12,190 nt of DNA. Source: JAQTNP01 sp964616145. GTDB lineage: Bacteria > Patescibacteriota > Minisyncoccia > Minisyncoccales > PEYH01. The notes beneath the pieces are model-generated. The model was given only the letters and a program-made list of their open reading frames with translations, was not told where the DNA came from and searched no databases. Of the stretch, positions 1-6,615 are shown piece after piece. The stretch lies in assembly GCA_964616145.1 (NCBI GenBank), contig CAZTRD010000027.1, forward strand, positions 1 to 12,190. The letters run 5' to 3'. The number at the start of each line of letters is the position of its first letter. Position 1 is the first letter of the stretch. A program made the position numbers and the translations under genes.

Positions 1-2267
1 TATGGTGGAGTAGAAATTCAGAACTTGATGTAATAAATTATGAGATAAGAACAGCCGATTCTAACTGGGGGACAATTAATAACGATTTTGTTTGGTCTGG
101 TGATTCTTTAAGATACACAATAGTAAGACCAACAGCAAGGAGTGGAGTAACATATTATGTAAAAGCTAAGAGTAGAAGTGGTTTATATTCAGCGGCAGTT
201 GCCAGTGTTTCTCCTGAAAACGCTGCACCCGCAGCACCTACAGTGACACTAGATACTTTTTATGAGCTAGCTTACTTGTCATGGTCAGATACAGGTGATG
301 TTGACTTATTAAATTATGAAGTATATAAATCTACAAATAACGCATGGGCTGGAGAAGAAATACTATTCCAAACACTTAGTGGAACAAGGGTATTATTATG
401 GAATGAGCAAAGAGATGGAATTATGGCATCCGTGCCAGATGATAGTTCTATTACTACCAGCAAGGTTGACATCGTTGATAAAGCTGATGACTATTATAAT
501 GGTGGTATTTTATATATTTCAAATGGTGATGATTTAGGAAGTCAATATACAATATCTGATTTTGCGGTAAGTGATAGTGTGGCGACTATTACTATCACGA
601 ATACTTTTAATGTTACCCCAACCATTACAAATAATTTTACTATAATGCCTAAGTTTTATTATAAGGTTAGGGGCGTTGATACATTTGGTGCTGGTAGTTT
701 TTCTTCTGCAATAACAGTGGATTTTTCTAAATGGTCTTTCTCGGGATTTCAAATTCAAACGGAGACAATTACTGAAACAAAGATTGCTGATGATGCTATA
801 TCTACACCGAAACTATGTGCCAATTCTGTCACATCGGATAAGATAGCAGCAAATAATGTATTAGCATGTCATATTTCAGTAGCGAATCTTGCAGCAATAT
901 GCGCCGATGTAGGGGAACTTACAGCAGGTATTATAACAGGATTGTGTATTAGAACAGCTTCCTCTGGCGAAAGGGTTGAGATGGTGACTGATGGTTTCAG
1001 GGCTTTTGATGAAACTGGATGCTGCTGTTCTTATCTATCAGCAGGTGCTTTAATGTTCCATGATGAGTGCGGTAATGTACCTTATGTTAAAAGAATAGCA
1101 TCAGGGCAGGCAAATACAGGGGCTACTGTTTGTTTACCTGGATGGAAAACCGAACCAGAGGTACTTGTTAGTGTAAAGTCATTATATAGTTACAATAAAG
1201 ATTACGCTTCGCAAAGCCAACAATGGGAAATTTCCGCAAATAATGTTCAGTGTTATGACTCTGGCGGTATTTATGGATACTCTTTTGATGTCCACGCAAC
1301 ACTAAGATTAGCCGAAGGACAGGGCACAGAGTGTATTAAGAGTGTTAATTTTGGAACCTCGGTTTGCACACAGGCATGCGTTTGTGCTACATGTGTTAAG
1401 GCAAAATTGACCTTATGGTGTAATAATGCAGCACCATCAAATTATTATTACGGATGCCTATGCTATGCTCTTTGCTATAGAAAGGTTGGAGATGCTGGAT
1501 GGTGTGCTCTGTGTTATAGCTATGCTCAACCTGCTGGTAGTGAGGCCTTAATAAAATCTATCCAAGATGTATCAAGAAACTTGGTATTCCCTTGTTCTGC
1601 AACTTGGGAGATAATGGCCTGTCAAGAGTGTTTAACTTGGTATAATTCTGGTATATGTGCTACTGGAACATATAATTGCAAATATACATGGCATGTTAGT
1701 CGGGCTGTAGCAGATATACAAATTTCAGGATATTCTTGTTGTAATACTGGGACTGATGGAGGCTCATATAGTTGCCGATGCAATGTGTGTACTTCTGCAA
1801 GCGGTTCACCGCCCGCAGAAGGTTGTATTTATTATCAATGTCTTACTTATCGCTTATGTAGATGTCGCACATGTATAAATACAATGACTTTGGGTGATGT
1901 TGGAAGAAAAGCCTGTGTTGGGGCTGGTGTCTGTGCTTTAAATAGGATAAATAATACTGCTGCATATTGTTGTTGTACATGTGAATATGCAACTGGTGGT
2001 TGGAATTTATCAAACAATAATACTTATACATGTTTATACACTTGTCTTTGTTATTGTGTTGTAAGTGCCATGGGACAAGCATGCGTTTGGGGTTCTATTA
2101 CTAATGGATGTTTATGCCAATGTTCTTGCTGTGATTGTACTATTTATATTGGAGATGCGGCATGTTGCGATTTTAAATGTATTCACAGTATATGCGACAC
2201 TTTTGGCTGTGCTTGTATATTAGACCCAGTAGGTGTAGTTAATTATTTAGCGATAGCATATACATAA
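1..2267 (+). CDS. Phage tail-tip / tail-fibre protein, C-terminal part, extremely cysteine-rich (5' end outside window)
   Basis: The reading frame is open from base 3 without a stop, so the GTG at 243 is not the real start; the gene enters from the left edge. Residue numbers below count from that GTG. Two tandem fibronectin-III-like modules are visible (one before and one after base 243, each with a DxxNYEV/I strand and a late YYVKA or YYKVRG strand). They are followed by a segment with ITETKIADDAIS and SDKIAANNV that is typical of host-specificity/tail-tip proteins, and then, at residues about 285-357, a strand-rich module containing LPGWKTEPEV. From residue 192 to 658 I count 59 cysteines, often alternating (CLC, CVC, CRC, CLCQCSC); none occur earlier. 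The protein probably sits at the virion tip and contacts the host. The role of the cysteines is unknown: disulfide cross-links, metal binding or modification are all possible. Fibre identity is fairly sure; exact class (J-like tip or side fibre) is not. Confidence 0.85.
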   Translation, partial: WWSRNSELDVINYEIRTADSNWGTINNDFVWSGDSLRYTIVRPTARSGVTYYVKAKSRSGLYSAAVASVSPENAAPAAPTVTLDTFYELAYLSWSDTGDVDLLNYEVYKSTNNAWAGEEILFQTLSGTRVLLWNEQRDGIMASVPDDSSITTSKVDIVDKADDYYNGGILYISNGDDLGSQYTISDFAVSDSVATITITNTFNVTPTITNNFTIMPKFYYKVRGVDTFGAGSFSSAITVDFSKWSFSGFQIQTETITETKIADDAISTPKLCANSVTSDKIAANNVLACHISVANLAAICADVGELTAGIITGLCIRTASSGERVEMVTDGFRAFDETGCCCSYLSAGALMFHDECGNVPYVKRIASGQANTGATVCLPGWKTEPEVLVSVKSLYSYNKDYASQSQQWEISANNVQCYDSGGIYGYSFDVHATLRLAEGQGTECIKSVNFGTSVCTQACVCATCVKAKLTLWCNNAAPSNYYYGCLCYALCYRKVGDAGWCALCYSYAQPAGSEALIKSIQDVSRNLVFPCSATWEIMACQECLTWYNSGICATGTYNCKYTWHVSRAVADIQISGYSCCNTGTDGGSYSCRCNVCTSASGSPPAEGCIYYQCLTYRLCRCRTCINTMTLGDVGRKACVGAGVCALNRINNTAAYCCCTCEYATGGWNLSNNNTYTCLYTCLCYCVVSAMGQACVWGSITNGCLCQCSCCDCTIYIGDAACCDFKCIHSICDTFGCACILDPVGVVNYLAIAYT

Positions 2268-2284
2268 ACAAAACGGGGGGATTT

Positions 2285-3331
2285 ATGGAATGGAAAATTG
2301 AAAAGTATAAAAGGGTTTTACTTGTTACAAGTGGTGGAATAGGTAGGAATATATTTGCAACAGCGGTTATTAGGAACTTAAAAAAGGCATACCCAGATAT
2401 TGATATATTTGTAATGTGCGGTTGCCCCGATATATTTCAAAATAATCCTAATGTAAAAAGAGTATATGGTTTTGATAAATCTCAACATTTATTCGAGGAC
2501 TATGTATTTGAAAACAAGGAAAGTATTATTTTAGATGTAGAACCTTATAGGCACCCTGATTACTTGTCAGGGAATAAACACGTTGTAGAGTGTTGGTGTG
2601 AACTGCTCGGGATAGATTGCGATTCAACAAAACCCGATTTATTCTATGTCAAGAATGAATTAGCAATATCACAAGATTTTATGACAAAGTTTACAAAGCC
2701 TTTAGTGTTATTCCAGCATACAGGAGGTAAAGCCCCCGATGGAATTACCCCGCAACACAGGGTATCAGCAAAAGACGCAATGTATCGCAGGGGGTTAACA
2801 GATAGCGTTATACAAGAGATTACTGATAAGCTTATAGCGGATGGATATATAGTAGGTAGTATTCAGCATCCTAATCAGTTTCAACCTAAAGGTAGTGAGT
2901 TGATACACTTTCCGATAAGGGCTGTTATCGGATTAATACCTTATGCAGAAGGAATCATAGCCACTGATTCTTTTTTACAACATGCGGCGGTTGCTTTTAA
3001 TAAACCTGCTGTTGTGTGTTGGGCTGGCACAAGTCCTGAAAAACTGGGTTATGAAATACATAAAAACTTAAGGCGTAGTGTATGTACTACTCCTGAGTGT
3101 CATAGACCCAATAGTTACGCATTTGATATCCAATCAAATGGTATGATGTGGAATTGCCCCTATAGCGAGGTGTGCTGTGATTATACGGCAGATGAGATAA
3201 TAAACGCTTACAAAGAATTAAAGGGGGATAGATATACAGAGGTTGTTAAAGAGTTTGAAATGGCAAACAAGAATTGTAAAGAGGATAAACAGATAGATGA
3301 CAAACATGGATGTCAATGCAAATCAGCATAG
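2285..3331 (+). CDS. Glycosyltransferase family 9-like protein (heptosyltransferase fold)
   Basis: 348 residues, starting 17 bases after the fibre gene, with a GGGGGG ribosome binding site four bases before the ATG. Near the N-terminus is the GGIGRNIFATAVIRNLKKAYP-type motif (residues about 17-37) of GT9 enzymes (ADP-heptose:LPS heptosyltransferases and relatives). A second Rossmann half carries ATDSFLQHAAVAF (226-238) and CWAGTSPEK (245-253), corresponding to the nucleotide-sugar binding site. The C-terminal third has a cysteine cluster (C267, C272, C291, C297, C298), and the extreme tail has further cysteines; these may bind a metal or be structural. GT9 enzymes transfer a sugar from an ADP-linked donor, usually to lipopolysaccharide. 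In a phage, next to a fibre gene, it could alter host surface glycans or decorate a virion protein. Fold assignment is good; donor and acceptor are unknown. Confidence 0.8.
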   Translation: MEWKIEKYKRVLLVTSGGIGRNIFATAVIRNLKKAYPDIDIFVMCGCPDIFQNNPNVKRVYGFDKSQHLFEDYVFENKESIILDVEPYRHPDYLSGNKHVVECWCELLGIDCDSTKPDLFYVKNELAISQDFMTKFTKPLVLFQHTGGKAPDGITPQHRVSAKDAMYRRGLTDSVIQEITDKLIADGYIVGSIQHPNQFQPKGSELIHFPIRAVIGLIPYAEGIIATDSFLQHAAVAFNKPAVVCWAGTSPEKLGYEIHKNLRRSVCTTPECHRPNSYAFDIQSNGMMWNCPYSEVCCDYTADEIINAYKELKGDRYTEVVKEFEMANKNCKEDKQIDDKHGCQCKSA

Positions 3332-3356
3332 ATGTACTATGAAAGAAAGGATTTAT

Positions 3357-3599
3357 ATGTATAAAGTTATTTTTATAGTCATACTAATGTTGTGTTCTTC
3401 CAGTGTTACCTATGCAGAAACTTCACAGCAAAGATACATACAGAGGATTAAGGATGAAATAGCGCATAATCATAGAATGTCAGAATTAGAGTTACAATAT
3501 AAGATTTATTGCAAAGAGTTAGAACTACAGAAGCAGGAGATTGATATCAATAATGCCAATCGAAATGTTGTAATAATGAGTAACAAAAATTTGAAATAA
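3357..3599 (+). CDS. Small secreted coiled-coil protein, possible lysis accessory
   Basis: 80 residues from the ATG at 3357, chosen because AAAGAAAGG lies six bases upstream and because this start places a hydrophobic signal sequence at the very N-terminus; an in-frame ATG at 3297 would overlap the previous gene and bury it. The N-terminus is YK followed by VIFIVILML and then SSSVTYA, a good signal-peptidase I site (TYA before E21). The LMLC sequence is a poor lipobox because Leu precedes Cys, so a lipoprotein is less likely. The mature part is charged and helical (heptad-like pattern across SELELQYKIYCKELELQKQEI). Size, secretion signal and neighbours are compatible with a spanin-type or other envelope protein, but no family is recognised. 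Confidence 0.65.
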   Translation: MYKVIFIVILMLCSSSVTYAETSQQRYIQRIKDEIAHNHRMSELELQYKIYCKELELQKQEIDINNANRNVVIMSNKNLK

Positions 3600-3619
3600 G
3601 AATTAGGATGGTAGTTTCT

Positions 3620-3736
3620 ATGGACCATTTAATAGAAGTTGAAGATAATTCCTATACAGAAGAAATGAAAAAACAGGAAATCGATGAAGAAGTTAAAGCG
3701 GCCAGGGGATTCTGGTTTCCAGAATCTGAGGATTAA
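3620..3736 (+). CDS. 38-residue acidic mini-protein of unknown function
   Basis: Short ORF starting with ATG at 3620, with AGGATGG about 8-11 bases upstream. The product is highly acidic in its first half (MDHLIEVEDNSYTEE) and ends in RGFWFPESED. It fills the gap between the secreted protein and the next gene, and its second half overlaps a second ORF in the +1 frame (3684-3845). An ATG at 3608 is also in frame but has no room for a ribosome binding site. No family is recognised; either this ORF or the overlapping one could be the only real gene. Confidence 0.4.
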   Translation: MDHLIEVEDNSYTEEMKKQEIDEEVKAARGFWFPESED

Positions 3737-3845
3737 GGAACTTGAGGAAGAATTACGTAAAGCTAGAGAATCCAATATGGTTCTAACAATAAAAATAAAA
3801 AAGATAAGAGAAATCTATTTACGTGGTAAGGGTATTTTAGATTAG
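3684..3845 (+). CDS. 53-residue basic coiled-coil mini-protein overlapping the previous ORF
   Basis: ATG at 3684 is preceded at optimal spacing by CAGGA (3674-3678). The product begins MKKLKRPGDSG, then has a strong amphipathic helix (RIKELEEELRKARESN), followed by a lysine/isoleucine-rich stretch and ends GKGILD. Its first 53 bases overlap the end of the 38-residue ORF in the +1 frame. The better ribosome binding site and clear heptad pattern make it the stronger of the two candidates. No family is recognised. Position between a secreted protein and an XhlA-like protein suggests a place in the lysis or tail-accessory region. Confidence 0.5.
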   Translation: MKKLKRPGDSGFQNLRIKELEEELRKARESNMVLTIKIKKIREIYLRGKGILD

Positions 3846-3888
3846 TATATTTTCTATTGCATAAACCTCAAATAAGGATGCTACAGTT

Positions 3889-4227
3889 ATGAATGAATAT
3901 CAAACAGAACGCCGACAGGATTACCCAAAAATGCTGGAGAGACTTGCTCGCATAGAAGAGCGACAGATAGCTTTTGACATACGTCAGGTTGCTATTGATA
4001 AACGAATTAATGGAAGTATCGATAAAATGGAAAAACATATAGACGAAGGTGATAAGCCTGGTGGGTATAGAGAAAGACTAACCAAACTTGAAACAACTGT
4101 CCTTATAGCCGCTGGTGAAAAACTGAACTCCATAAAGGCGGCTCAATACCGCATAGGTATTATCGCAGGGACGCCAGGAATAGTCTTGGCGATATTAAAG
4201 ATAATAGATTTATTAATTAAACACTAA
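3889..4227 (+). CDS. Coiled-coil protein with C-terminal membrane span, XhlA/holin-accessory-like
   Basis: 112 residues. AAGGA lies about ten bases before the ATG. The N-terminal two thirds are charged and helical (KMLERLARIEERQIAFDIRQVAIDKRINGSIDKMEKHI), followed by a short break (GDKPGGY), a further helix (RERLTKLETT) and a C-terminal hydrophobic segment (IIAGTPGIVLAILKIIDLLI) ending in Lys-His. This layout, a cytoplasmic coiled coil plus one C-terminal span, is that of the haemolysin XhlA-type proteins that act with phage holins. The next gene, a tiny single-span protein, fits this. Similarity is by architecture only; a generic phage membrane-tethered protein remains possible. Confidence 0.6.
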   Translation: MNEYQTERRQDYPKMLERLARIEERQIAFDIRQVAIDKRINGSIDKMEKHIDEGDKPGGYRERLTKLETTVLIAAGEKLNSIKAAQYRIGIIAGTPGIVLAILKIIDLLIKH

Positions 4228-4242
4228 AAAAGGAGAATAAAA

Positions 4243-4347
4243 ATGATACTCAATATAGTAATCGCAGTATTAGGAATAGTGGTTGGATGGATTTTGGCTC
4301 CACTATTAAATAGCAGCGTAGACAAACTATTTAAAAAAAATGACTAA
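4243..4347 (+). CDS. 34-residue single-span membrane protein, holin-like candidate
   Basis: ATG at 4243 has an excellent AAAGGAG site (4229-4235), and the short ORF encodes a single hydrophobic helix (MILNIVIAVLGIVVGWILAP) followed by a short polar and lysine-rich tail (DKLFKKND). The positive tail predicts N-out/C-in orientation. The stop overlaps the ATG of the next gene by eight bases, pointing to translational coupling. Membrane mini-proteins of this size next to an XhlA-like gene are often holins, antiholins or spanin parts. Function is inferred only from size, topology and position. Confidence 0.6.
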   Translation: MILNIVIAVLGIVVGWILAPLLNSSVDKLFKKND

Positions 4348-4732
4348 TAATAGTTTTTCTATGATAGAACTTCTGAAGGGTCCTATAAGACCATCTAACT
4401 ACGCTAAAACGATTGTGTTTCTTGTTTGTGGGGTGGTCTTAATTGGGATAGTATTCTCTGTCATAAATACCGTGTCTGGATACTTCTATAAAAAGCCGTC
4501 AACATCATCAACTAGTGTTGGTACTGTTGAGGCCGGTGGCGTAAGCACTATAACCAACATAAACAACCCTTCTCAAGAGTTAAAGCAAGGGTTATATTTG
4601 AGGGGTGCTAGCGACAGGGCAAGCATAGGAGTATTTAAAGAGGTAATGCCACACGTTGATATATCAATAGGTGGCGGTAAAGATTATGACGATGATGCTT
4701 TCGTGGAAGCGGAAATAAGATTTAAGTTTTGA
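4340..4732 (+). CDS. Membrane-anchored protein with exported C-terminal domain
   Basis: 130 residues. The start overlaps the preceding gene's last codons; the sequence before the ATG is adenine-rich without a clear ribosome binding site, so expression probably depends on coupling. A cytoplasmic N-terminus of about 20 residues precedes one strong membrane span (TIVFLVCGVVLIGIVFSVIN), then a Ser/Thr/Gly-rich linker (STSSTSVGTVEAGGVST) and a small domain whose last strands (VDISIGGGKD, AFVEAEIRFKF) alternate polar and hydrophobic residues and end in Phe. It could be a spanin-like or envelope-spanning protein. No family is recognised with confidence. Confidence 0.7.
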   Translation: MTNNSFSMIELLKGPIRPSNYAKTIVFLVCGVVLIGIVFSVINTVSGYFYKKPSTSSTSVGTVEAGGVSTITNINNPSQELKQGLYLRGASDRASIGVFKEVMPHVDISIGGGKDYDDDAFVEAEIRFKF

Positions 4733-4883
4733 TGAACCTATCTGATGTTTCTCTTATTCTTATGTTTCCATCAGAGTCAACCTTAAGATAGAACTCCCAC
4801 CCGACTCCATACCTATCTATGAGGTCATTTATAATGGCCTCTATGGAGCTCATTAAGCTATTTCGGTCTACGATACTTGCCAT
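4722..4883 (-). CDS. 53-residue protein of unknown function, last gene of the minus-strand operon
   Basis: Minus-strand ORF starting at the ATG complementary to 4881-4883, with AGAGG about nine bases upstream. The product (begins MASIVDRNSL; contains YGVGWEFYLKVDSDGNIRI) has a predicted helix followed by a beta hairpin, a sensible protein-like pattern. It overlaps the end of the tiny membrane-protein gene upstream by 26 bases and its own stop lies inside the last codons of the plus-strand gene ending at 4732, so the two arms meet tail to tail with no spacer. Family not recognised. Confidence 0.55.
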   Translation of the reverse strand: MASIVDRNSLMSSIEAIINDLIDRYGVGWEFYLKVDSDGNIRIRETSDRFIKT

Positions 4884-4974
4884 TTTTTCTAGCCTCTTTT
4901 ATAAGCCATACTACTATTAGTAATTTTTCAAGCCAAAACAATATGGCGCTTACAATGATAAAAGCATTTAACAT
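4858..4974 (-). CDS. 38-residue single-span membrane protein
   Basis: The minus-strand reading frame is open back to an ATG at 5061, inside the end of the phosphoesterase gene, but the best ribosome binding site (GGGAG, three bases away) precedes the ATG at 4974; starts at 5004 or 4986 are also in frame. The product is one hydrophobic helix (MLNAFIIVSAILFWLEKLLIVVWLI) followed by a strongly basic tail (KEARKNGKYRRPK), predicting a C-in inner-membrane peptide. It lies between the phosphoesterase gene and the last gene of the operon. Role unknown. Confidence 0.5.
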   Translation of the reverse strand: MLNAFIIVSAILFWLEKLLIVVWLIKEARKNGKYRRPK

Positions 4975-5021
4975 ATTTTCTCCCATAGCCCTAAACAGAG
5001 ACATGAGTATCGTGTTTAAGT

Positions 5022-5774
5022 TTATTCCGTTGCATATATTTTTCCTTGCTTTGGATACCATTTTAACTTTACCACACCGAGTTTTTGCGGTGGGTAACCT
5101 GCTCTCTCGGAGTAAGACACGGTACCTTTGGGGGCTGTTTCTAAAAACGAGCCACTATTTACAAACAATATATTCTTGTCACCACCCCACGAAATCTTGA
5201 CGCTACGAGTCGAGAATATGTCATGCGAGTGTCCAACAATATATACATCAGCCTCGTAGTGTTGTGCCAACCTTTCTATGTTGTTTACCTTTGACCCTCT
5301 CATTCTGCCAGCAAACCATCCGTGATGACAATAGATTACTAAACTTTCCCTATGTGTCTTGGGTATCGCCCTGAACTTTACAAAGCATGAAAACCCTGCC
5401 CACTTAAAACCAAGTCTTTCTGCTAAATGAAATATAGGGTCTCCTATTCCGTCTTTACGCAGTTTGTATTCGTGATTCCCTATAAGCCCGCATACTATCT
5501 TTTCTTTTATGGGGGTAAGTAAGGTCGTGGCGTCATCCAAAATATCAAGGAACGCCCTGCCACGCTCTGACAAGTCTAATCGTTTATCGTTGCCAAGTAT
5601 GCAGTCGAATATATCGCCCATAAGTATTACATAACAATCTTTCTGCTGGGATATGTATTTAATCATATCTTTAATCTTATCCACTCTGCAATTCTGTGAA
5701 CCAAGATGCAAGTCTCCGAGCGGTATTATCTCTATCTGTTCTGCTACTGGAACAATTTTAGAAATTTTTTCCAT
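5022..5774 (-). CDS. Metallophosphoesterase 1 (calcineurin-like)
   Basis: 250 residues from the ATG at 5774, chosen because GGGGG lies five bases upstream; an earlier in-frame ATG at 5801 has no such site. All five metal-binding blocks of the calcineurin-like family are present in order: GDLH (20-23), GDIFD (53-57), GNHE (99-102), CHHG (149-152) and GHSH (181-184). These ligate a two-metal centre that hydrolyses phosphomono- or diesters. The first block reads GDLHLGSQN, as in many phage-encoded members; the intact ligand set implies an active enzyme. The gene overlaps the end of the DUF1599-type gene by 17 bases. Substrate is unknown: nucleic-acid ends, nucleotides and cyclic nucleotides are all possible. 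A second, different member of the superfamily lies at 8597-9166. Confidence 0.85.
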   Translation of the reverse strand: MEKISKIVPVAEQIEIIPLGDLHLGSQNCRVDKIKDMIKYISQQKDCYVILMGDIFDCILGNDKRLDLSERGRAFLDILDDATTLLTPIKEKIVCGLIGNHEYKLRKDGIGDPIFHLAERLGFKWAGFSCFVKFRAIPKTHRESLVIYCHHGWFAGRMRGSKVNNIERLAQHYEADVYIVGHSHDIFSTRSVKISWGGDKNILFVNSGSFLETAPKGTVSYSERAGYPPQKLGVVKLKWYPKQGKIYATE

Positions 5775-6087
5775 GCTTACCCCCACTTTTTTCATTCTCA
5801 TATAGGCTTAGTATACAAGAATAGTTAGCTATATCTACGCAGGAGTCTTGTATGCTTTCACCTACCATTGTCTTGCCCTTTTTAAGCAACTCTACAATAC
5901 GAGCTATCTTAAGGGTTATAAACATTAACAGAATCTTTTCAACCTCAATATCGCATGCTACAGATATCTTTCTAAAGTTGGAAAAACAATCGCCATCTTC
6001 TGCATAATCGTGTGCCTTTTTTATAAGTAATTTATGGCAGATATCATAGAATTTCTTAGCTTCATTGGCTTCCTGTTTTCTGTTCAC
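5758..6087 (-). CDS. DUF1599 / nucleotide-modification-associated domain 1 (Nmad1-type) protein
   Basis: 109 residues. The start is taken as GTG at 6087 because GGAGG sits five bases before it; an ATG four codons earlier overlaps that GGAGG and has none of its own. Motifs match the family as I know it: KKAHDYAEDGDCFSNFRKIS (24-43) and LKIARIVELLKKGKTM (59-74), then GESIQDSCVDIANYSCIL (76-93). The helical GES..D...D.aNY pattern resembles all-alpha NTP pyrophosphohydrolases such as MazG. Members occur in phages and were linked by computational analysis to modified-nucleotide metabolism; the biochemical activity is not known to me. It overlaps genes on both sides, so it is co-translated with the zinc-ribbon protein and metallophosphoesterase 1. 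Confidence 0.75.
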   Translation of the reverse strand: MNRKQEANEAKKFYDICHKLLIKKAHDYAEDGDCFSNFRKISVACDIEVEKILLMFITLKIARIVELLKKGKTMVGESIQDSCVDIANYSCILSLYENEKSGGKHGKNF

Positions 6088-6292
6088 CGTTACCTCCATT
6101 TTTTTCTGAATATTTTTTGATAAGAGCTTCTACGGTTGTACGTGTCCTTCTTTTTTTTAATCTATGTATAAATCGGTTAAACCTTTCTTTGTCTTTCAGA
6201 CATACGAATTCACAAAAATTAATATAGTATAAACATTCTTTTTTACCACACAAATAACACTTTATTTCTGCGTTTGTTTTAACTTGTTTCAT
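6062..6292 (-). CDS. Small zinc-ribbon-like protein
   Basis: 76 residues. An AAGGTG motif about nine bases before the ATG is the likely ribosome binding site. The N-terminal half holds CYLC (12-15), C20, C27 and C31, a plausible zinc site; the second half is very basic (RFIHRLKKRRTRTTVEALIKK), suggesting nucleic-acid binding. The tail is polar and glycine-rich where it overlaps the next gene by 26 bases. The first 14 bases overlap the end of the deoxyribosyltransferase-like gene. No specific family is recognised. Confidence 0.65.
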   Translation of the reverse strand: MKQVKTNAEIKCYLCGKKECLYYINFCEFVCLKDKERFNRFIHRLKKRRTRTTVEALIKKYSEKNGGNGEQKTGSQ

Positions 6293-6614
6293 AGTATAAA
6301 CACCTTATGTCTCTTACGACCGGTATGCCAGAGGCTTCAGCAAGTTTTATCTCTTTCTGTGTACCGACAGACATCTCTGAGCCAGGTATAACATACACGA
6401 TGTCTGCTTTTTCAAGCCATGGTTGACTATTGTTAAAATAGTCTCCGTATTCATAATCACCAAATACTAGCCCCATTAATATATCAAGACACGGTACATA
6501 CACACTATATCCCATTTTGCGTATAGTATTAGCGTGGTCTATCATACGGTGCATATTTTTTATATATCCTACAGCACTATCATTAAGTTTTCCAGCCACA
6601 TAAACGGTTTTCAT
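6279..6614 (-). CDS. Nucleoside 2-deoxyribosyltransferase-like protein (DUF4406-type)
   Basis: 111 residues with AGGAG eight bases before the ATG. The fold signature is visible: YVAGKLND at residues 5-12, the helix NMHRMIDHANTIRKMGYSVYVP, DYFNNSQPWLEKADIVYVIPGS (58-79), then SVGTQKEIKLAEASGIPVV (82-100), where E88 occupies the position of the catalytic glutamate in the S-x-G-x-x-x-E motif. Related enzymes cleave or exchange the N-glycosidic bond of deoxynucleosides or deoxynucleotides. Many phage members of this short form have no proven activity. It sits one base after the glutaredoxin-like gene and overlaps the zinc-ribbon gene. Superfamily likely; substrate unknown. Confidence 0.7.
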   Translation of the reverse strand: MKTVYVAGKLNDSAVGYIKNMHRMIDHANTIRKMGYSVYVPCLDILMGLVFGDYEYGDYFNNSQPWLEKADIVYVIPGSEMSVGTQKEIKLAEASGIPVVRDIRCLYYETS

Positions 6615-6615
6615 A

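Noticed and set aside
243..245. GTG as start of the fibre gene
   Set aside because: The frame continues open to the left edge and encodes a matching upstream fibronectin-III-like module; no ribosome binding site precedes the GTG.
301..329. Promoter-like TTGACT-17-TATAAA on the plus strand
   Set aside because: It lies in the middle of the fibre coding sequence with no gene start downstream; such matches arise by chance in AT-rich DNA, and this tempers confidence in the other promoters.
816..2216. Cysteine codons reassigned to another amino acid, or a diversity-generating retroelement target
   Set aside because: Other genes use cysteine normally in CxxC zinc, redox and CxxxCxxC cluster motifs. 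A retroelement target would show varied residues at AAY-derived codons, a template repeat and a reverse transcriptase; none is seen.
5002..5061. Longer N-terminus for the tiny membrane protein ending at 4858
   Set aside because: It overlaps the end of the phosphoesterase gene, lacks a good ribosome site, and adds residues with no recognisable pattern.
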